64,000 bases of DNA from Symsagittifera roscoffensis (taxonomy: Eukaryota > Xenacoelomorpha > Acoela > Convolutidae), in NCBI RefSeq assembly GCF_963678635.1, contig NC_087067.1, positions 28,219,547 through 28,283,546 of the forward strand, in the 5' to 3' direction. The first letter of the stretch is position 1. Each line of letters opens with the position of its first letter. Positions 1 to 11,157 of this stretch are shown one piece after another. Under the pieces are notes generated by a model. That model did not search any database. It saw only the letters and a list, made by a program, of their open reading frames with translations, and had not been told where the DNA came from. Made by a program: the position numbers and the translations under genes.

Positions 1-2040
1 TTGCGCGTTGCTGAAAACATTAAAAAGTAATACTCATATTCACTACTTACATAAAGTAAGGGCTACGGAAGGAATTGACATCATTTCACCATTCTTCTGA
101 AAAAAAAAGAATTGGAATCTAAAATTTGTAATCTATTTTTCTAAACAGTTTTAACAGCGCACTTACAAGGCAAACTCAGAAAACTTAGATTTTGATCTGA
201 AGAAACTTTTTTCACACGAACTCATTCCTCAAATGTGGCGAATAATCTCACCTTTGAAAATATTTTGAGCTCAATTACAAAAAAATTAATGTCTTAATAG
301 GGATGTAAAATAAACAGCATTACAATTTTTCCGACAAAAACAGAGATGGAAACCGTAGAAAAAAATCGATTTTTTAAAATCAAAAATATTGATCAACCAA
401 AAATGCTCCTATCTGCCTTGATTTCTTCTTGAATAATAACTCCTTTCAAGAAAATATGTCAAGGAGCAAGACAATTGAATAATAAATAAGCATCGATATA
501 AATACACAAAGCTTATAGCGATAAGAGCCGACAATTCCTGAGCAGACATATAATAAACCGAAAAATTGTAGAAAAACTATAAACAAATTGAACCACAAAG
601 AATTTTAAAAACTACTCAAGAATAAGCGTCTAAGCTGGTATATCAAAAACAAAAAAAAACTGATATACTGAAGTCGGAGTTGGTAAGTTAACAATCAACC
701 ATAAAAATTTCGAATAGAACGGGCATTTGAAATCATTAATTTCAGTCATCCTGTGAACACAGTTATTTACCGGAATAGTACCCGATTGCAATACCCTTGC
801 TTATCGCAAAAAAAAGAATATTTTGGACCTTCAGATCATTCAATTTTAAGGAATTCTGCATCCCGGCCCAATTCTAAGTTTATTTCATTGTAAGTACATT
901 GAAAACCGAGATGAAGCGGACGCTACCATGCGCAAATGTTTTGTTCAAAGCTCAAAAAATTAGAAAAGGTGAAAAATATTTGGAGTTCAGATCGCGTCAT
1001 TAGTATGTCAGTTTCATGCTTTTAAAAATCTGCTCGATTTCATCGCTTAGTCTATTCTGCATTAAGCTATAGCTGGCAAAAAAATTCCTCTTTATCGTCG
1101 AACAAAGAAGCACAAATGATCTTAACGCCATTTTCATTTTCAATATTAAGTCATATTTTATCTTGTCTAAAAAAAATGAACCAGACAACCAAAAAGCAAT
1201 CTCAAAATGAACTAGAAAAAACCTTATTATTTTTAATTTGACAAAATGCAAGAAGGAATAAAATAAATAACAAGGTTATCCTGACTTAAACAGCCAACAG
1301 ACAAAGGTAAGTTTTAATGAAAAAAAAACTGATTTTCTTTAAAACTGAAAAGTTACATCACCTAACCACTCTTGGAATTCCACCAGAGAGACAATGCTTT
1401 GCACAGAAGCATAGCATGACAAACTAAAAGATCGAAAAGGCAGCAAACAATTTTTTTTATTAAAATTTATCTTCGAAAATTGGACTAGATTCTGTCTTAA
1501 ATAAAAAAATCTATTCAACTAAAACCTGCTAAGGAATCAACTGAACTAATAAATAGAATCGAAATTAAAATTCAAAGCGGTAACAAGCCGACAAATCTTG
1601 AGCAGACACACGTTGAGCCGAAAAAAAATGATTTTCATAAAGAAACGTTTTTAAGTCTCCCCGCAACACATTTAGATAAAAAGCTTTTTTAAACTCAAAA
1701 TGAGGTTGCTAAGAAGCCAATATAATGTAAGCCCCGAGCTTTTAGGTCGAATTGAATTAAAAAGGAAAACTGATATAACTGAAATCGGAGTTGAAAGCTC
1801 AAATAAATTGAAATAAACTGAAAGCTCCATATTCAAAATAACAGTCAATTTCAATGATCAAGGCACTCACAGATAATCACGAGAAAAAAGTCTAGTACCC
1901 AGTTGCAATACCTTTGCTTATCGCAAAAACTCTATTGATTTTCATAAAAACCTTCATTGTCAAGAAACAGACAGTAAAAGCAAACAGACAGCTTGCTAAC
2001 AGACAGTATAGCAAGCAGACAGTTTGCTTGCTAGAATACA
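1..2040. other. Non-coding AT-rich repeat-derived DNA
   Basis: No gene seen. It holds old repeat pieces. A motif of the form AGTACCC-TTGCAATACC-TTGCTTATCGC recurs at 776-812 and 1893-1927, with related copies near 7091, 28122 and 33700. Degenerate GCCGACAA...GAGCAGACA segments lie near 525 and 1588, with relatives near 6485, 27935 and 35048. Confidence 0.5.
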
Positions 2041-2464
2041 AACAGTCAATGAGCGCAAGGATTCAGAAAAAACTTCAACTTTTGATTGCAAAGTTAAAAA
2101 CAATAGATAGCCTCAGAGCTCTTTGAAATTCAAGAACACTTCATTGACATTTTTTTTTATAATATCAACTCAATTTGAGAAAAATGGATCAAAATGTAAA
2201 TTTTTTCATCAGCTGGAAAATCTGAAATATAAAACCCACTTTCGAAATTAGAAAACGATCGCGTTTTTCATGAACTTCACAATTTTACTGTTCAAAAATT
2301 CTGTTTGCTTTTCTTTCAACCAAAGAAACAAACTCAAATTTTTACCTAATCAAAGGTCAAACTGGAAAAAAAATAAAATTTTAGCGTTAACAAATCTAAT
2401 TTTTCCTGAAAAAAAACAGCACGACCTATATAATAAGAGTCCTCACTACGTTCATTGACTCTTA
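2041..2464. mobile_element. MITE, AAGAGTCAATGAACG family, copy 1
   Basis: Starts ACAGTCAATGAGCGCAAG and ends CGTTCATTGACTCTT, imperfect inverted termini around about 424 bp. The interior carries the family marker resembling GTCGATCACGTTTTTCGTGA and a TTTGCCTTCCTTTTAAC-like block, seen in all longer copies. No open frame. Confidence 0.7.
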
Positions 2465-2611
2465 TAAAGAAGTTCTATTGCGAGCAAAGATATTCATATT
2501 ATTAGAGAGTGTAGTTTGAATTCCATTTAGCAAAAAAAATAAGATAGACAGTTCAAAGTAAATCAAAATTCTAACTGCCGGAATAAAAACATTAACAATA
2601 GACAGTTGAAA

Positions 2612-3052
2612 AAGAGTCAATGAACGCAAGTTAACTGAAAAATGATGACTGGTTTTTTCGAAAACTTGTAAATTTTCAAAATTCCACGGAAAAAAAGATG
2701 GATTCAAAGGTTCGTGAAATTCTAGAACACTTTATAATACAATGTTTTGATAAAATTAGCCCAATTTGAGGAAACTGTATCAATAATTAAATTGTTATTT
2801 GCAGGGAAATCTGAAAAACAAATTCGAATTTCGAAACTAGAAGTCGATGACGTATTTCGTGCCCTTTACACTTTTATTGTTCATAGGGGAGTTTGCCTTC
2901 CTTTTAAAAGAGGAACCTAACTGAAATTAAAAAATAAACATTCAAACTATTAAATTTAAAAAAATAAATTTGTGCCAAAACATATTTTAAGACTTTTTCG
3001 GAAAAAATCATCACGACCTATATACTAGTGTAAATTACGTCCATCGACTTTT
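2612..3052. mobile_element. MITE, same family, copy 2
   Basis: Begins AAGAGTCAATGAACGCAAG and ends CGTCCATCGACTTTT. The interior is collinear with copy 1 (AGAAGTCGATGACGTATTTC, CCTTCCTTTTAAAAGAGG, ATCATCACGACCTATATA). Confidence 0.75.
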
Positions 3053-3287
3053 AAAAAAAAAACAAATAATAAAAGCCCTGAATGCTCCAAATGCACTTTG
3101 AAAATTCTCAACTTCATCAGCTTTTTGATTACAAAGATGAAAAACAGATGCCTTTTTCTTGAGAACCATTATCCTAATGATGAAATGACTATATTATGCA
3201 ATATAGTCTGAAATTTAAGACATGCACTATACTCTAAATTACCACCTTTGTAACATATCACCGAAGGTTTGATAAATGAAATAAATT

Positions 3288-3361
3288 GTCGCGCCTACGT
3301 GATTCGAACCCCAGAAATCCATAGCGAAAGCCATATGTCTTCACAACTACGCCATAGACCC
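3288..3361 (-). repeat. tRNA-like sequence, probably a SINE head
   Basis: The minus strand has a box-A-like TGGCGTAGTTG and a box B GGTTCGAATCA at tRNA spacing. Acceptor-stem pairing is poor and similar heads recur in the window. A SINE or tRNA pseudogene is therefore likelier than a working tRNA gene. Confidence 0.45.
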
Positions 3362-3622
3362 TACTTGTCCTCCAAATACAAGCCACCATACCAATAAGTG
3401 GATAAAACACAGGCTATTAAATTATCAAACAGAAGTAGAACATTAGACAGATACTGAATATGAACACTTTAATTGAGCACTAATTTATACAATTGTAGGA
3501 AAAAACGGAAATCGTAATATATCACAAGCGTTTGCTAGTGAAAAGACAAAACTGGAATTGATATGCGCGACTTACATTGACAAAAAAGTTAGTTTAATCA
3601 CCAAAATGGTCCGAGGAAAAAG

Positions 3623-3870
3623 CTCTACCCAGGTGTGTCTCAGATATTACTTTCACATTTCGGAAAAATAAATCAATACATTATCTATCGCTGGATTTCA
3701 CATGAAAAACTGCAATTTCTACATTAAATTTTGAATTTTAATTCATCTCTACCCAGGTGTGTCTCAGATATTACTTTCAAATTTCGGGAAAAAAAATCAA
3801 TACATTATCTATCGCTTGATTTCACATGAAAAACTGCAATTTCTACATTAAATTTTGAATTTGAATTCAT
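3623..3870. repeat. 124-bp direct tandem duplication
   Basis: Two head-to-tail units, 3623-3746 and 3747-3870, nearly identical, each beginning CTCTACCCAGGTGTGTCTC. The few differences suggest a recent local duplication. No coding potential. Confidence 0.9.
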
Positions 3871-3910
3871 CGATTAAAAATGAACTGAACATAGCCAACT
3901 GACAGTTGGA

Positions 3911-4230
3911 AAAAAGTAATGAACGCAAGGAAACTGAAACAAAAACTGACTTGCTTTTTTTTCAAAAATCTTCAACTTTTGAATTTCGAAGAAAAAAATA
4001 GATGGCCTGAAAGTTCTTTGAATTTGTATAACAATTTATGATGGACACTTTTTTGTTAAAATTAACACAATTTGAGAAAACTGGATCAATACGTATAACT
4101 TTTATTTCACTGATAATTAATTTCCATTTTCGAAATTAAAAGTCGATCACGTTTTCCAAGGACTTTGCCTTACTTTTAACAATGAAAATGCTTCGAAATT
4201 AAAAAGAAATCATTACGTTCATTACTCTTA
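3911..4230. mobile_element. MITE, AAGAGTCAATGAACG family, copy 3 (internally deleted)
   Basis: Ends AAGTAATGAACGCAAG and CGTTCATTACTCTT. At 320 bp it is shorter than the roughly 430 bp copies, mainly through loss near the right end. Confidence 0.65.
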
Positions 4231-4440
4231 AAAAACGTTAATTTTGATTATTTGGCGTAGCTGCCAGAAGTTAAATTGCGTTTGATCACGATTGCTTTAC
4301 ACTCACAAACATTAAGAAAAATAGCTTTGACTTAGACAATTAATGGGCTCAAAAAATGGCAAGAAGTAAGAAAAAGGCCATGGAGGTAATAAGCAGATCA
4401 GCACACAGGTTCAGAATAAAAACAGCCAACAGAAAGTTGG

Positions 4441-4480
4441 ACACAGAGGCGAAGCTGTGCTTTGCAAACACTTGCGAGAA
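4441..4480. repeat. ACAGAGGCGAAGC hairpin repeat
   Basis: The motif acagaggcgaagc...gctttgc...cacttgcg occurs here and at 5930-5965, 17149-17180, 17287-17320 and 23691-23730, with more diverged copies near 27040 and 33737. In the best copy (5930) GCGAAGC and GCTTCGC form a 7-bp hairpin with a 3-base loop. It is probably the terminus of a dispersed non-autonomous element. Confidence 0.6.
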
Positions 4481-4809
4481 CACGACCAAAAAGCAGCTCT
4501 ATCAAGTGACATAAGAAAAAGTAGAAATAAGCGTCGAATTTGCAAAAACTCGAGGCGTAGCAAAAACTCCAATTAGTAAGAATATGCGACCTAGCAAATT
4601 TGAGTCTCACGTACTAACCATTCAGCCACGAATGCTCAAAATCCCCAAAAACTAGCCACCAATAATGCTAGTGATATGCTAATAAATTGCCAATTCGATG
4701 CAGCAAATATTGTTGCTTTAAGTCGCCACAAAATTCGCAACATTATTTGTGACTCAGGTTGAAAAAAAAGAAAGTTCGTACAATAACACATTGTTTCGCA
4801 AGTGTAAAT

Positions 4810-5154
4810 AGTGTCAATGAACAAGGAAACCAAAAAAATGTTTTACTTCAAAAAAACTGAATTTCCAGCAAAACGTGTATCGAGCAAAACTCTCTGAATT
4901 TTAATAATCTAGTGATTTTTTGATAAAACTAACAAATTTGAAGTGTTTTTTTAACTTCGCAGCGATTTGCCTTTTCGATATTGGAGAGCGTAAATTGCCT
5001 TCATTCAAATAAATGAATTTATGTTGAAGTTTGAAAACAAACCGAATTTCGAAGAATCTAAATTGATCTTGAACAAAACTTCATCGGAAAAAAAGAACGA
5101 AAATAAAAATCCCAAAGACATCAATAAGTGTCTTCACTTCGTCCATTGACGCAT
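4810..5154. mobile_element. MITE, AAGAGTCAATGAACG family, copy 4 (diverged)
   Basis: Termini GTGTCAATGAAC and GTCCATTGAC with family interior, more decayed than copies 1-3. It lies about 140 bp beyond the PARP stop codon. Confidence 0.55.
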
Positions 5155-5295
5155 AAAATCACATCACGTACGTAAATAAATATTTCAACATTTTCTCCTG
5201 ACAGGTTTACCAAAGAATTAACGGCCTGCACAAGAATCAACCGATGAGTGAGCTTACAATTAGGGTGGATTATATTTTACAATAGAATCCGCATC

Positions 5296-5553
5296 TCAAA
5301 TGAGATCATCGTACAGGAACTTCAGTTTCACCAGATACTTTAGTTTGACTTGATTTGTATTGTACACGACATATTCGTTGTAGTTCAGAGTCGTTTTCGG
5401 ACAATTGCTCTTCTTTGGTGTTCCCCATGGTACTGTGATAGGACCGTCTTGGTCCACTATTCCCTCGTCTGTTAAGTGAAGTTTGTCATTCGGATCTGGC
5501 TCTTCGCTGCCAATTCCAAACACACTGTGCTTTCCTTTTGGCAATTTGTTGGC
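5296..5553 (-). CDS. PARP2: PARP exon 3 (C-terminal end of catalytic domain)
   Basis: Acceptor gtttcag|GCC at 5553, phase 0, stop TGA at 5298-5296. It encodes KLPKGKHSVFG and YNEYVVYNTNQVKLKYL, the conserved PARP C-terminus including the catalytic glutamate. It continues directly from ...LVNADYQ of exon 2 across a 2.2 kb intron. Confidence 0.95.
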   Translation of the reverse strand, partial: ANKLPKGKHSVFGIGSEEPDPNDKLHLTDEGIVDQDGPITVPWGTPKKSNCPKTTLNYNEYVVYNTNQVKLKYLVKLKFLYDDLI

Positions 5554-8500
5554 CTGAAACGCAAATTTCAGAGGATAAAAAAGTAACTCTCAAATTATAG
5601 GCAAACTTGACAGCTAACTCAATCAGTCATAGGCCCGTGAATAAATCAGATAACACATTTCTTGTGTCGAAAAGCGTCGAACTTATGTAACAGCCTAGTT
5701 CTAAAAAAATAGACGCCCAGCAAATTAGACGATCTAACAACAACTAAAGTTGACAATAACTTTTTGTAAATTTAGACGATAAGAGCTGGGTCAACAACAT
5801 TTTTTGTTTAGAATGAAGTTACACAAAAATAAAAGGAGTATTCGATTTTAAAAAAATCACGGGCGGACGCCTTTCCCTCAGGGATTGACCCCTTCAGCAA
5901 TCAAGGGGTCCCCCTTTAGTATTATTTTATACAGAGGCGAAGCTGAGCTTCGCACCACTTGCGATAGAATATGAAAGTTATGCGGAAAAAATTCAAAAAA
6001 TAGTTTTTGTCAATAAAAATTGCAACATACGCCCAAAATATCCAGAGCAAAAATGCCTATACCATTATAAACTCTAAAAAGAGCTTTGAGAATTCTATAA
6101 AAAAGCCAAGTTTTTAAATAAAAGTCCTTTCTGCGGAACTACGCAAAAAAAATAAGCAGACAGACAATAATCTAAATTAGTCAAAATTTTCTGTTTGCAA
6201 GAAAATTAAGTCTTAACTGGAATCGAACTCCCGGGCTTTGTCGTCTCAAGCATGGTGGTTACAGCAACGTGGAATAAAGCTGAACCATCACGCTACAGGA
6301 ACCAAACCGACAGAAATAAACAGACAGACGATAATCCGAAAAATCACAAAAACTCTAGTTTGCAAAAAAGGTCCGACCGGATTCGAACCGCAAATCTTTG
6401 CCATCTCAAGCAATTGTTTTACCTCTACACCAGATGCGCCGGATGGTTGATTGGATTTCAATTTCTAATTACCAAGCGGTAAGAAAGCCGAAAAAATCTG
6501 AGCAGAAACCCTTCATGCCGAAAAGAAACTCAGAAAAATTCGAAAACTTATAAAAAATGTTAAGTTACTTTTCCCGTCAGAGCACACACATGCGCACAAA
6601 CACATTTTTTGGACGTAACGACACACTAAAAGGCCACTAAGTCGATATTAATTGGGCCGAAAGTAATTAAGCCGATAAAAAAGACGAAAAAATAATGAGA
6701 AAAAAAAAGTGAAATTTTAACAAATCGAGCTGGTTAAATTACAACCAATGTGACAATCAAATTTTGATTCGGCCGGTTTTTAAAATGCTAAAAACAACAG
6801 CAGTTAAAATTGTTTACAGCTAAAATTATAATCTGGGAAACTAAGATGAGAAAACATAAGCAGACAAATAATAGGCCAAAATGTTTTTGAATCGGAACAA
6901 ATACCATTTGAAAAAAAACTGGTCCTGGTCAGATTCGAACCCAGGACTTTTGCTGCCCCAGACGTATTGGTTACTTCCAGGCTAAGCGTGCAATAGACAT
7001 TACAAATTTTGAATTCATTATGAGCCAAGGTACCACCAGTTCAATGAGTCTAATGAGTCCTGTGGACAAAATTGTTTACGGGAAAAAAAAGTCTAGTACC
7101 CAATTGCAATACCCTAGCTAACGCAAAAATAATGATATACATTTTCAGCTGACCAACCCTAAAGGCTCCAATATATACTAAGTTCGAAGGGAGTACGACG
7201 AAAAAACGCAATTTCTGGTCAAAATTATCCGAAAAATTCCCAAGAACAGCATTTTGACCAGTTGTTTGTCAAAAAATTGCCTGTGGTGCAAATTTTTTTC
7301 AAAATAGGGGTTCGTCAAAATATTATAGTGTTCTGTGAAGAAGAAAGGTCGACAAAATTATTTTTCAACAAAATGAATTTTAAACCGAAAAAATATATAT
7401 TACGTTGAAGCTCTCAAAATTCGAAAAATTTAATTATCATTTTTTTAAACAGTTTATTCCCATGAAGGCGCTAAAAGAAACTGTAAAACTATTTTCAGAC
7501 TAAAACAGAATTTTCAAGTCTATCGTCTTACACTAAGCAAGCCTGTTCGCTCGCTTTATTCGCTTGAACCAGTTTTTTTTTCGACACTGAAATTTTTTTC
7601 GAAATTCTTAAATGTCATTCGAATCACGATTTGAAGGGTTTTAAACTGAAGCATTCCGATGATTCTTTGTTGCACTTTTTTTGCGAGGAAAATTTTTTAA
7701 AAAAGAACACTTAAATACACTCGAAGACAAAGTTCATATTTAAAATACCTGATAATCGGCGTTGACCAGAGGATGACAGTTTCCAAGAGCAACATCACAC
7801 AGCAAAACAAACCCAGTCGTGTTCGCTGGGCTCGGGAAACAGTAATTAGCACTTTTAGATGACATATCCGCAAAATAAACGCCTTTTCCGAACATGTACC
7901 CCGTCACAGGCGCTTCAGGAGGGGCTATTTTGAGCCCATTGCTCAAAATACCCACAATATTACTCAACCTAGACCCGTGCCAGAGCAAGTGTCTGTTGCC
8001 AATATCTTCAGCAAATTTTGACTTTTCTGCATCTTTGTCCAGACAAAAAACATCAGCAACCTCCATCTTGTATGTATTATGTGTACTAGCATGTGTGTTT
8101 TGAAGATATTTTTCAATGACTTCGAAAATTTTCTCGTTTTTGTCAACGTGAGAAATTTCACATGTTAAAGCTTCGTAATGATAATCAACAGGATTTTGAT
8201 CATCGCCGCCTTCCGATTTGATAATATTCATCGCGATTTCAATTTGAGCCAAAGCGTCAAGTAGATCTAACTTTTCTTTAACCATATCTATGGAATTTAT
8301 TAATGGCGGAACTTTGAAGCCAAACGCGTGAGGAATTCTAGTATAAAACTGACTACACGCCTCCGATAATTTGGATCCATAAGTAACTTTTTTATCAATC
8401 AGTTTCGAAATGTTGTCTACAGCGGCATAACCCGCTTTTATCTGCGCCGTTGTCAATTTTCCTAAGGGTGCCTTGCTTAAATCATACTCTAATTCTTTAA

Positions 8501-11157
8501 CCGTGTTTTCCATTGCCGTAATGCTGCAGATAGTTTCCATCAAATCGTATACTTTCTTGTCCAATTTACTCGGAATCGTTTCTTTTTTCACTGTATTGTT
8601 ATTGCTTGTTTCTTCTTGTTTAACTTTTGAGGGCGAATTTCCAAAATCGATAGCAACCAAGTCATATTTTCCAGCATGTTTTTCAAAATTTTTTCTTTCA
8701 GACCATTCATTACACGTTTTATCCGAAAATTTTTTTGTGAACACTTCCTTCGCTTTATCCAAATCAAGTCCAAAAGACTGAAGATTATTTTGACCTTTAT
8801 ACCCAACTCGACCCCATCTAAACCAAACATGGTAGTTCTTGGAACTGTTGTCTTCCAACAACTGCAGCAAATAGTATTTGTTATTATTGTTTCCAACGTT
8901 AGTTAGATTCAACATTGCATCCCAAATTGCTCCGTTAGTTTCGACCAAAACATGAGCTGAATTTTTCTTTTGTTCACACTCGTCGTCAACTGGGACTTTT
9001 CCACTGAAGACTAACTTCTTAGTACCCGAACTGAGCGTTCCGCCGACTGATTTGTTGCTTTTCGTTCTCTTCTCGGCTTTCAAATCGTCGTCTATATAAT
9101 CAATTTCTTCGTTGTTGTTATCGGCGTCATTATCGATATCGGTTTTTCGTTTTCGCCCACGTTTAGAACCACCAACGCCACCTGATTTTGAACTTGCCAG
9201 GTTTTCTTTCAAGTCAACATCATTTTCAGGCTCAGTTTTTGGTTCCAATTTAATACTTGAAGCGTCTAGAACAATTTCGAGGTCATTATCAGTTTTCACT
9301 CTTCTGATATTTCGAAGAAACCCAGTTTTAATGTTAGTTTGAACCATGTTATCCAAATCCGCCTCATAACTCGTATCATTCAAAATGATTTTGACTTTTT
9401 TGTCTGTCAAAAACTGGTTTTCCATTTGAAGGCTGATTTTGACGGAGTAGGGCGTGAAGAACTTGGACTCGTTTTCCCACTCCCAACAATTCCAAGCATT
9501 CTCTTCATTTTCGTCCTTCAAACAAAAAACTGATATTTAGTCTTATTTGGCTATCTAAAAAAAGTCCTAGCCTCAATTCAATTTGGAACGATTTTGTTGA
9601 AAAAACTCTTCAAACCGCACATAGTTTAGTCCAGAAAATGGCCAATTTGGCAATTTTCAAACCCCCAGAACTTTACAAAAACTCAAAGAAAGAAAAGAAA
9701 GAAAGAATTTATTTTTCCGATTGATAAATATAGTCATTAGCAAAACAAAAGTAATTTCATCAATGCATTTATCATCGGAATGGACAACTAACGAGACCAT
9801 TGGTCCACATAAATGTTGCCCTTAGAAAGTCAATATCTTCATTGGGGTGTAAAAAATTTTTGTTGAAAACTATTATTTCGATCGGCGATAATTGACTGAA
9901 TAAAAAACCATACCGAGCATAAATATTCAGTTTTCTTCGAAAAAAATATTAAACAAAAAAAACTTGATATTCCACTGTGAAATCCAAAAACTAAAATCCA
10001 ATTATGACACAAAATTCAATCGCGTATGCACTTGAATATGTCCTTTTCCCTTGGAGATCGTAAATTGCCCACCTCCAGGTAAATGAACTATAAAAAGGTC
10101 TATCGAGGGTCAAACCGCGAAACGAACTGAAGCGACAATATTTTTGACTTTATCCTGACAAAAACCACAGAAACTTAAAAGTATCTTTACATCGTTCAAT
10201 GAAAGCAAGGAGTTTGAACAAAAACGATTGAATTGTTTTCTGATAACTTGAGCTTTCGAAAAAATATTTAGTATTAAATTGTGTTGACAAAATCTTGTAC
10301 GGTTTACAGTTTTTGATAAAACTAACCCAAATTGAGAAACACCTGGATACTAAAAGCCAGTTTTGAAACTTAAGTAATTCACGTTTTTTGCACCATTTCC
10401 ATTTTCGTCGTGTGCCTTCCATTTAGAGTTTAAATTGGCCATAAAATCTTCAGTCAAAACTCTAAATTTTCAAACTTTTTCCTAAAAAAATAAAACAAAT
10501 TAAAGATTCTTCTTTACACCATGACATTGACACTTCTTCATTGACTTGACACCTTACATTATTACAGCATTTTAAACACTTACGTTATTACAGCATTTTA
10601 AAACTTTCCTGATTAAACACCAATACCTATATAATAATCTCCATTACCTTCATCACTCTTAAAAAGCCTCTATACGGTCAAAACTGACTGAAACGCATTG
10701 GATTAACAACATATCCAATCCCAATTAAAATATTCAGACAACTTTTTCTCAAAAAGATAAGACAACAAGAATCTCAGTCACGACTGAACCGACTCTTATA
10801 TGCTATCACACTTGATACCCAATGACCGCTCTTTGAAGTACCGACTAGGGGTGGTTGAAACGTTTACCTCAAATCCTTATTAATTAACAAATCACATTGA
10901 TCATTAACACATTTAGTTAGCATTCTTACTTTGATGCAACACCGAATAAGCCGCTCCCACTTAGTCTTCACATTAGTCTGCGTCATTCTATCGAAATTAA
11001 CTTCGACGAGAGAACTCCGAGGAGGCACCTTCACCTGACATTTCTGGTATCCCTTCAAAGCAGATGTCACGAGGTCAAGCTGGATCTTCTGGTCATAAGT
11101 CTTCCAAGTCTTGTCATCGTCCAGCCACTCAAAAGTAATATCTCGCACAGTAGCCAT
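5296..11157 (-). CDS. PARP2: Poly(ADP-ribose) polymerase, PARP2-like, with two WWE domains (3 exons)
   Basis: Joined exons 11157-10930, 9515-7749 and 5553-5296 give about 750 residues. Order seen: WWE 1 (about residues 8-71), WWE 2 (82-149, WEWEN ... MVQTNIKTG), a basic stretch resembling a nuclear localisation signal (KRGRKRK, near 194), WGR domain (259-364, motif FRWGRVG), alpha-helical regulatory domain (392-515), and ADP-ribosyltransferase domain (525-750). The catalytic H-Y-E triad is present: His 589 in LLWHGSR, Tyr 623 in GKGVYFADMSSKSANYC, Glu 725 in LNYNEYVVYN. The family transfers ADP-ribose from NAD+ to proteins at DNA breaks in the nucleus, and WGR-PRD-CAT is the PARP1/2/3 core. 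WWE domains usually bind poly- or iso-ADP-ribose and belong to other PARP classes, so this order is unusual. Both introns are phase 0. The start ATG is the first in exon 1; an upstream non-coding exon is possible. It lies 1.1 kb downstream of SNAPC4 on the same strand. Confidence 0.93.
5930..5965. repeat. ACAGAGGCGAAGC hairpin repeat, best copy
   Basis: Reads acagaggcgaagctgagcttcgcaccacttgcg in two parts: a 7-bp hairpin (GCGAAGC/GCTTCGC), then CACCACTTGCG. It lies in PARP intron 2. Confidence 0.6.
6199..6446 (-). repeat. Two tRNA-like SINE heads in tandem
   Basis: Two minus-strand tRNA-like pieces in PARP intron 2. The one at 6371-6446 has a perfect box B GGTTCGAATCC and box A TGGTGTAGAGG. 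The one at 6199-6285 has box B AGTTCGATTCC and a weak box A. Related AGCATGGTGGTTACA and CAATTGTTTTACC segments show they belong to one family. Confidence 0.55.
6918..7120 (-). repeat. tRNA-like SINE with 3' body
   Basis: Minus-strand box B GGTTCGAATCT and box A TAGCCTGGAAG (6918-6995). The AGTACCCAATTGCAATACC motif at 7091, which recurs elsewhere in the window, lies beside it and may be part of the same repeat body. Confidence 0.5.
7749..9515 (-). CDS. PARP2: PARP exon 2 (second WWE, WGR, regulatory and most of catalytic domain)
   Basis: A 589-codon open exon. The acceptor is tttgaag|GAC at 9515 and the donor CAG|GTATTT at 7749, both phase 0. Because WWE, WGR and catalytic domain sit in one uninterrupted frame, their fusion does not depend on splice prediction. 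Confidence 0.95.
10193..10547. mobile_element. MITE, AAGAGTCAATGAACG family, copy 5 (diverged), in PARP intron 1
   Basis: Weak termini (GTTCAATGAAAGCAAGG and CTTCTTCATTGAC) with the collinear family interior. The reading frames across it are broken. Confidence 0.5.
10930..11157 (-). CDS. PARP2: PARP exon 1 (first WWE domain)
   Basis: Encodes 76 residues starting MATVRDITFEW. WWE features seen are FEWLDDDKTW at the start and FDRMTQTNVKT near the end. The donor is AAA|GTAAGA at 10930/10929, phase 0, and matches the phase of exon 2. Linking it to exon 2 is inference from phase, strand and the repeated domain type. Confidence 0.8.

Noticed and set aside
6371-6446. Functional tRNA gene
   Set aside because: Box A and box B are good, but acceptor and T-stem pairing are imperfect and related heads repeat nearby, so a SINE is likelier.
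8473-9533. Plus-strand frames opposite PARP exon 2
   Set aside because: Antisense shadows of the PARP exon.
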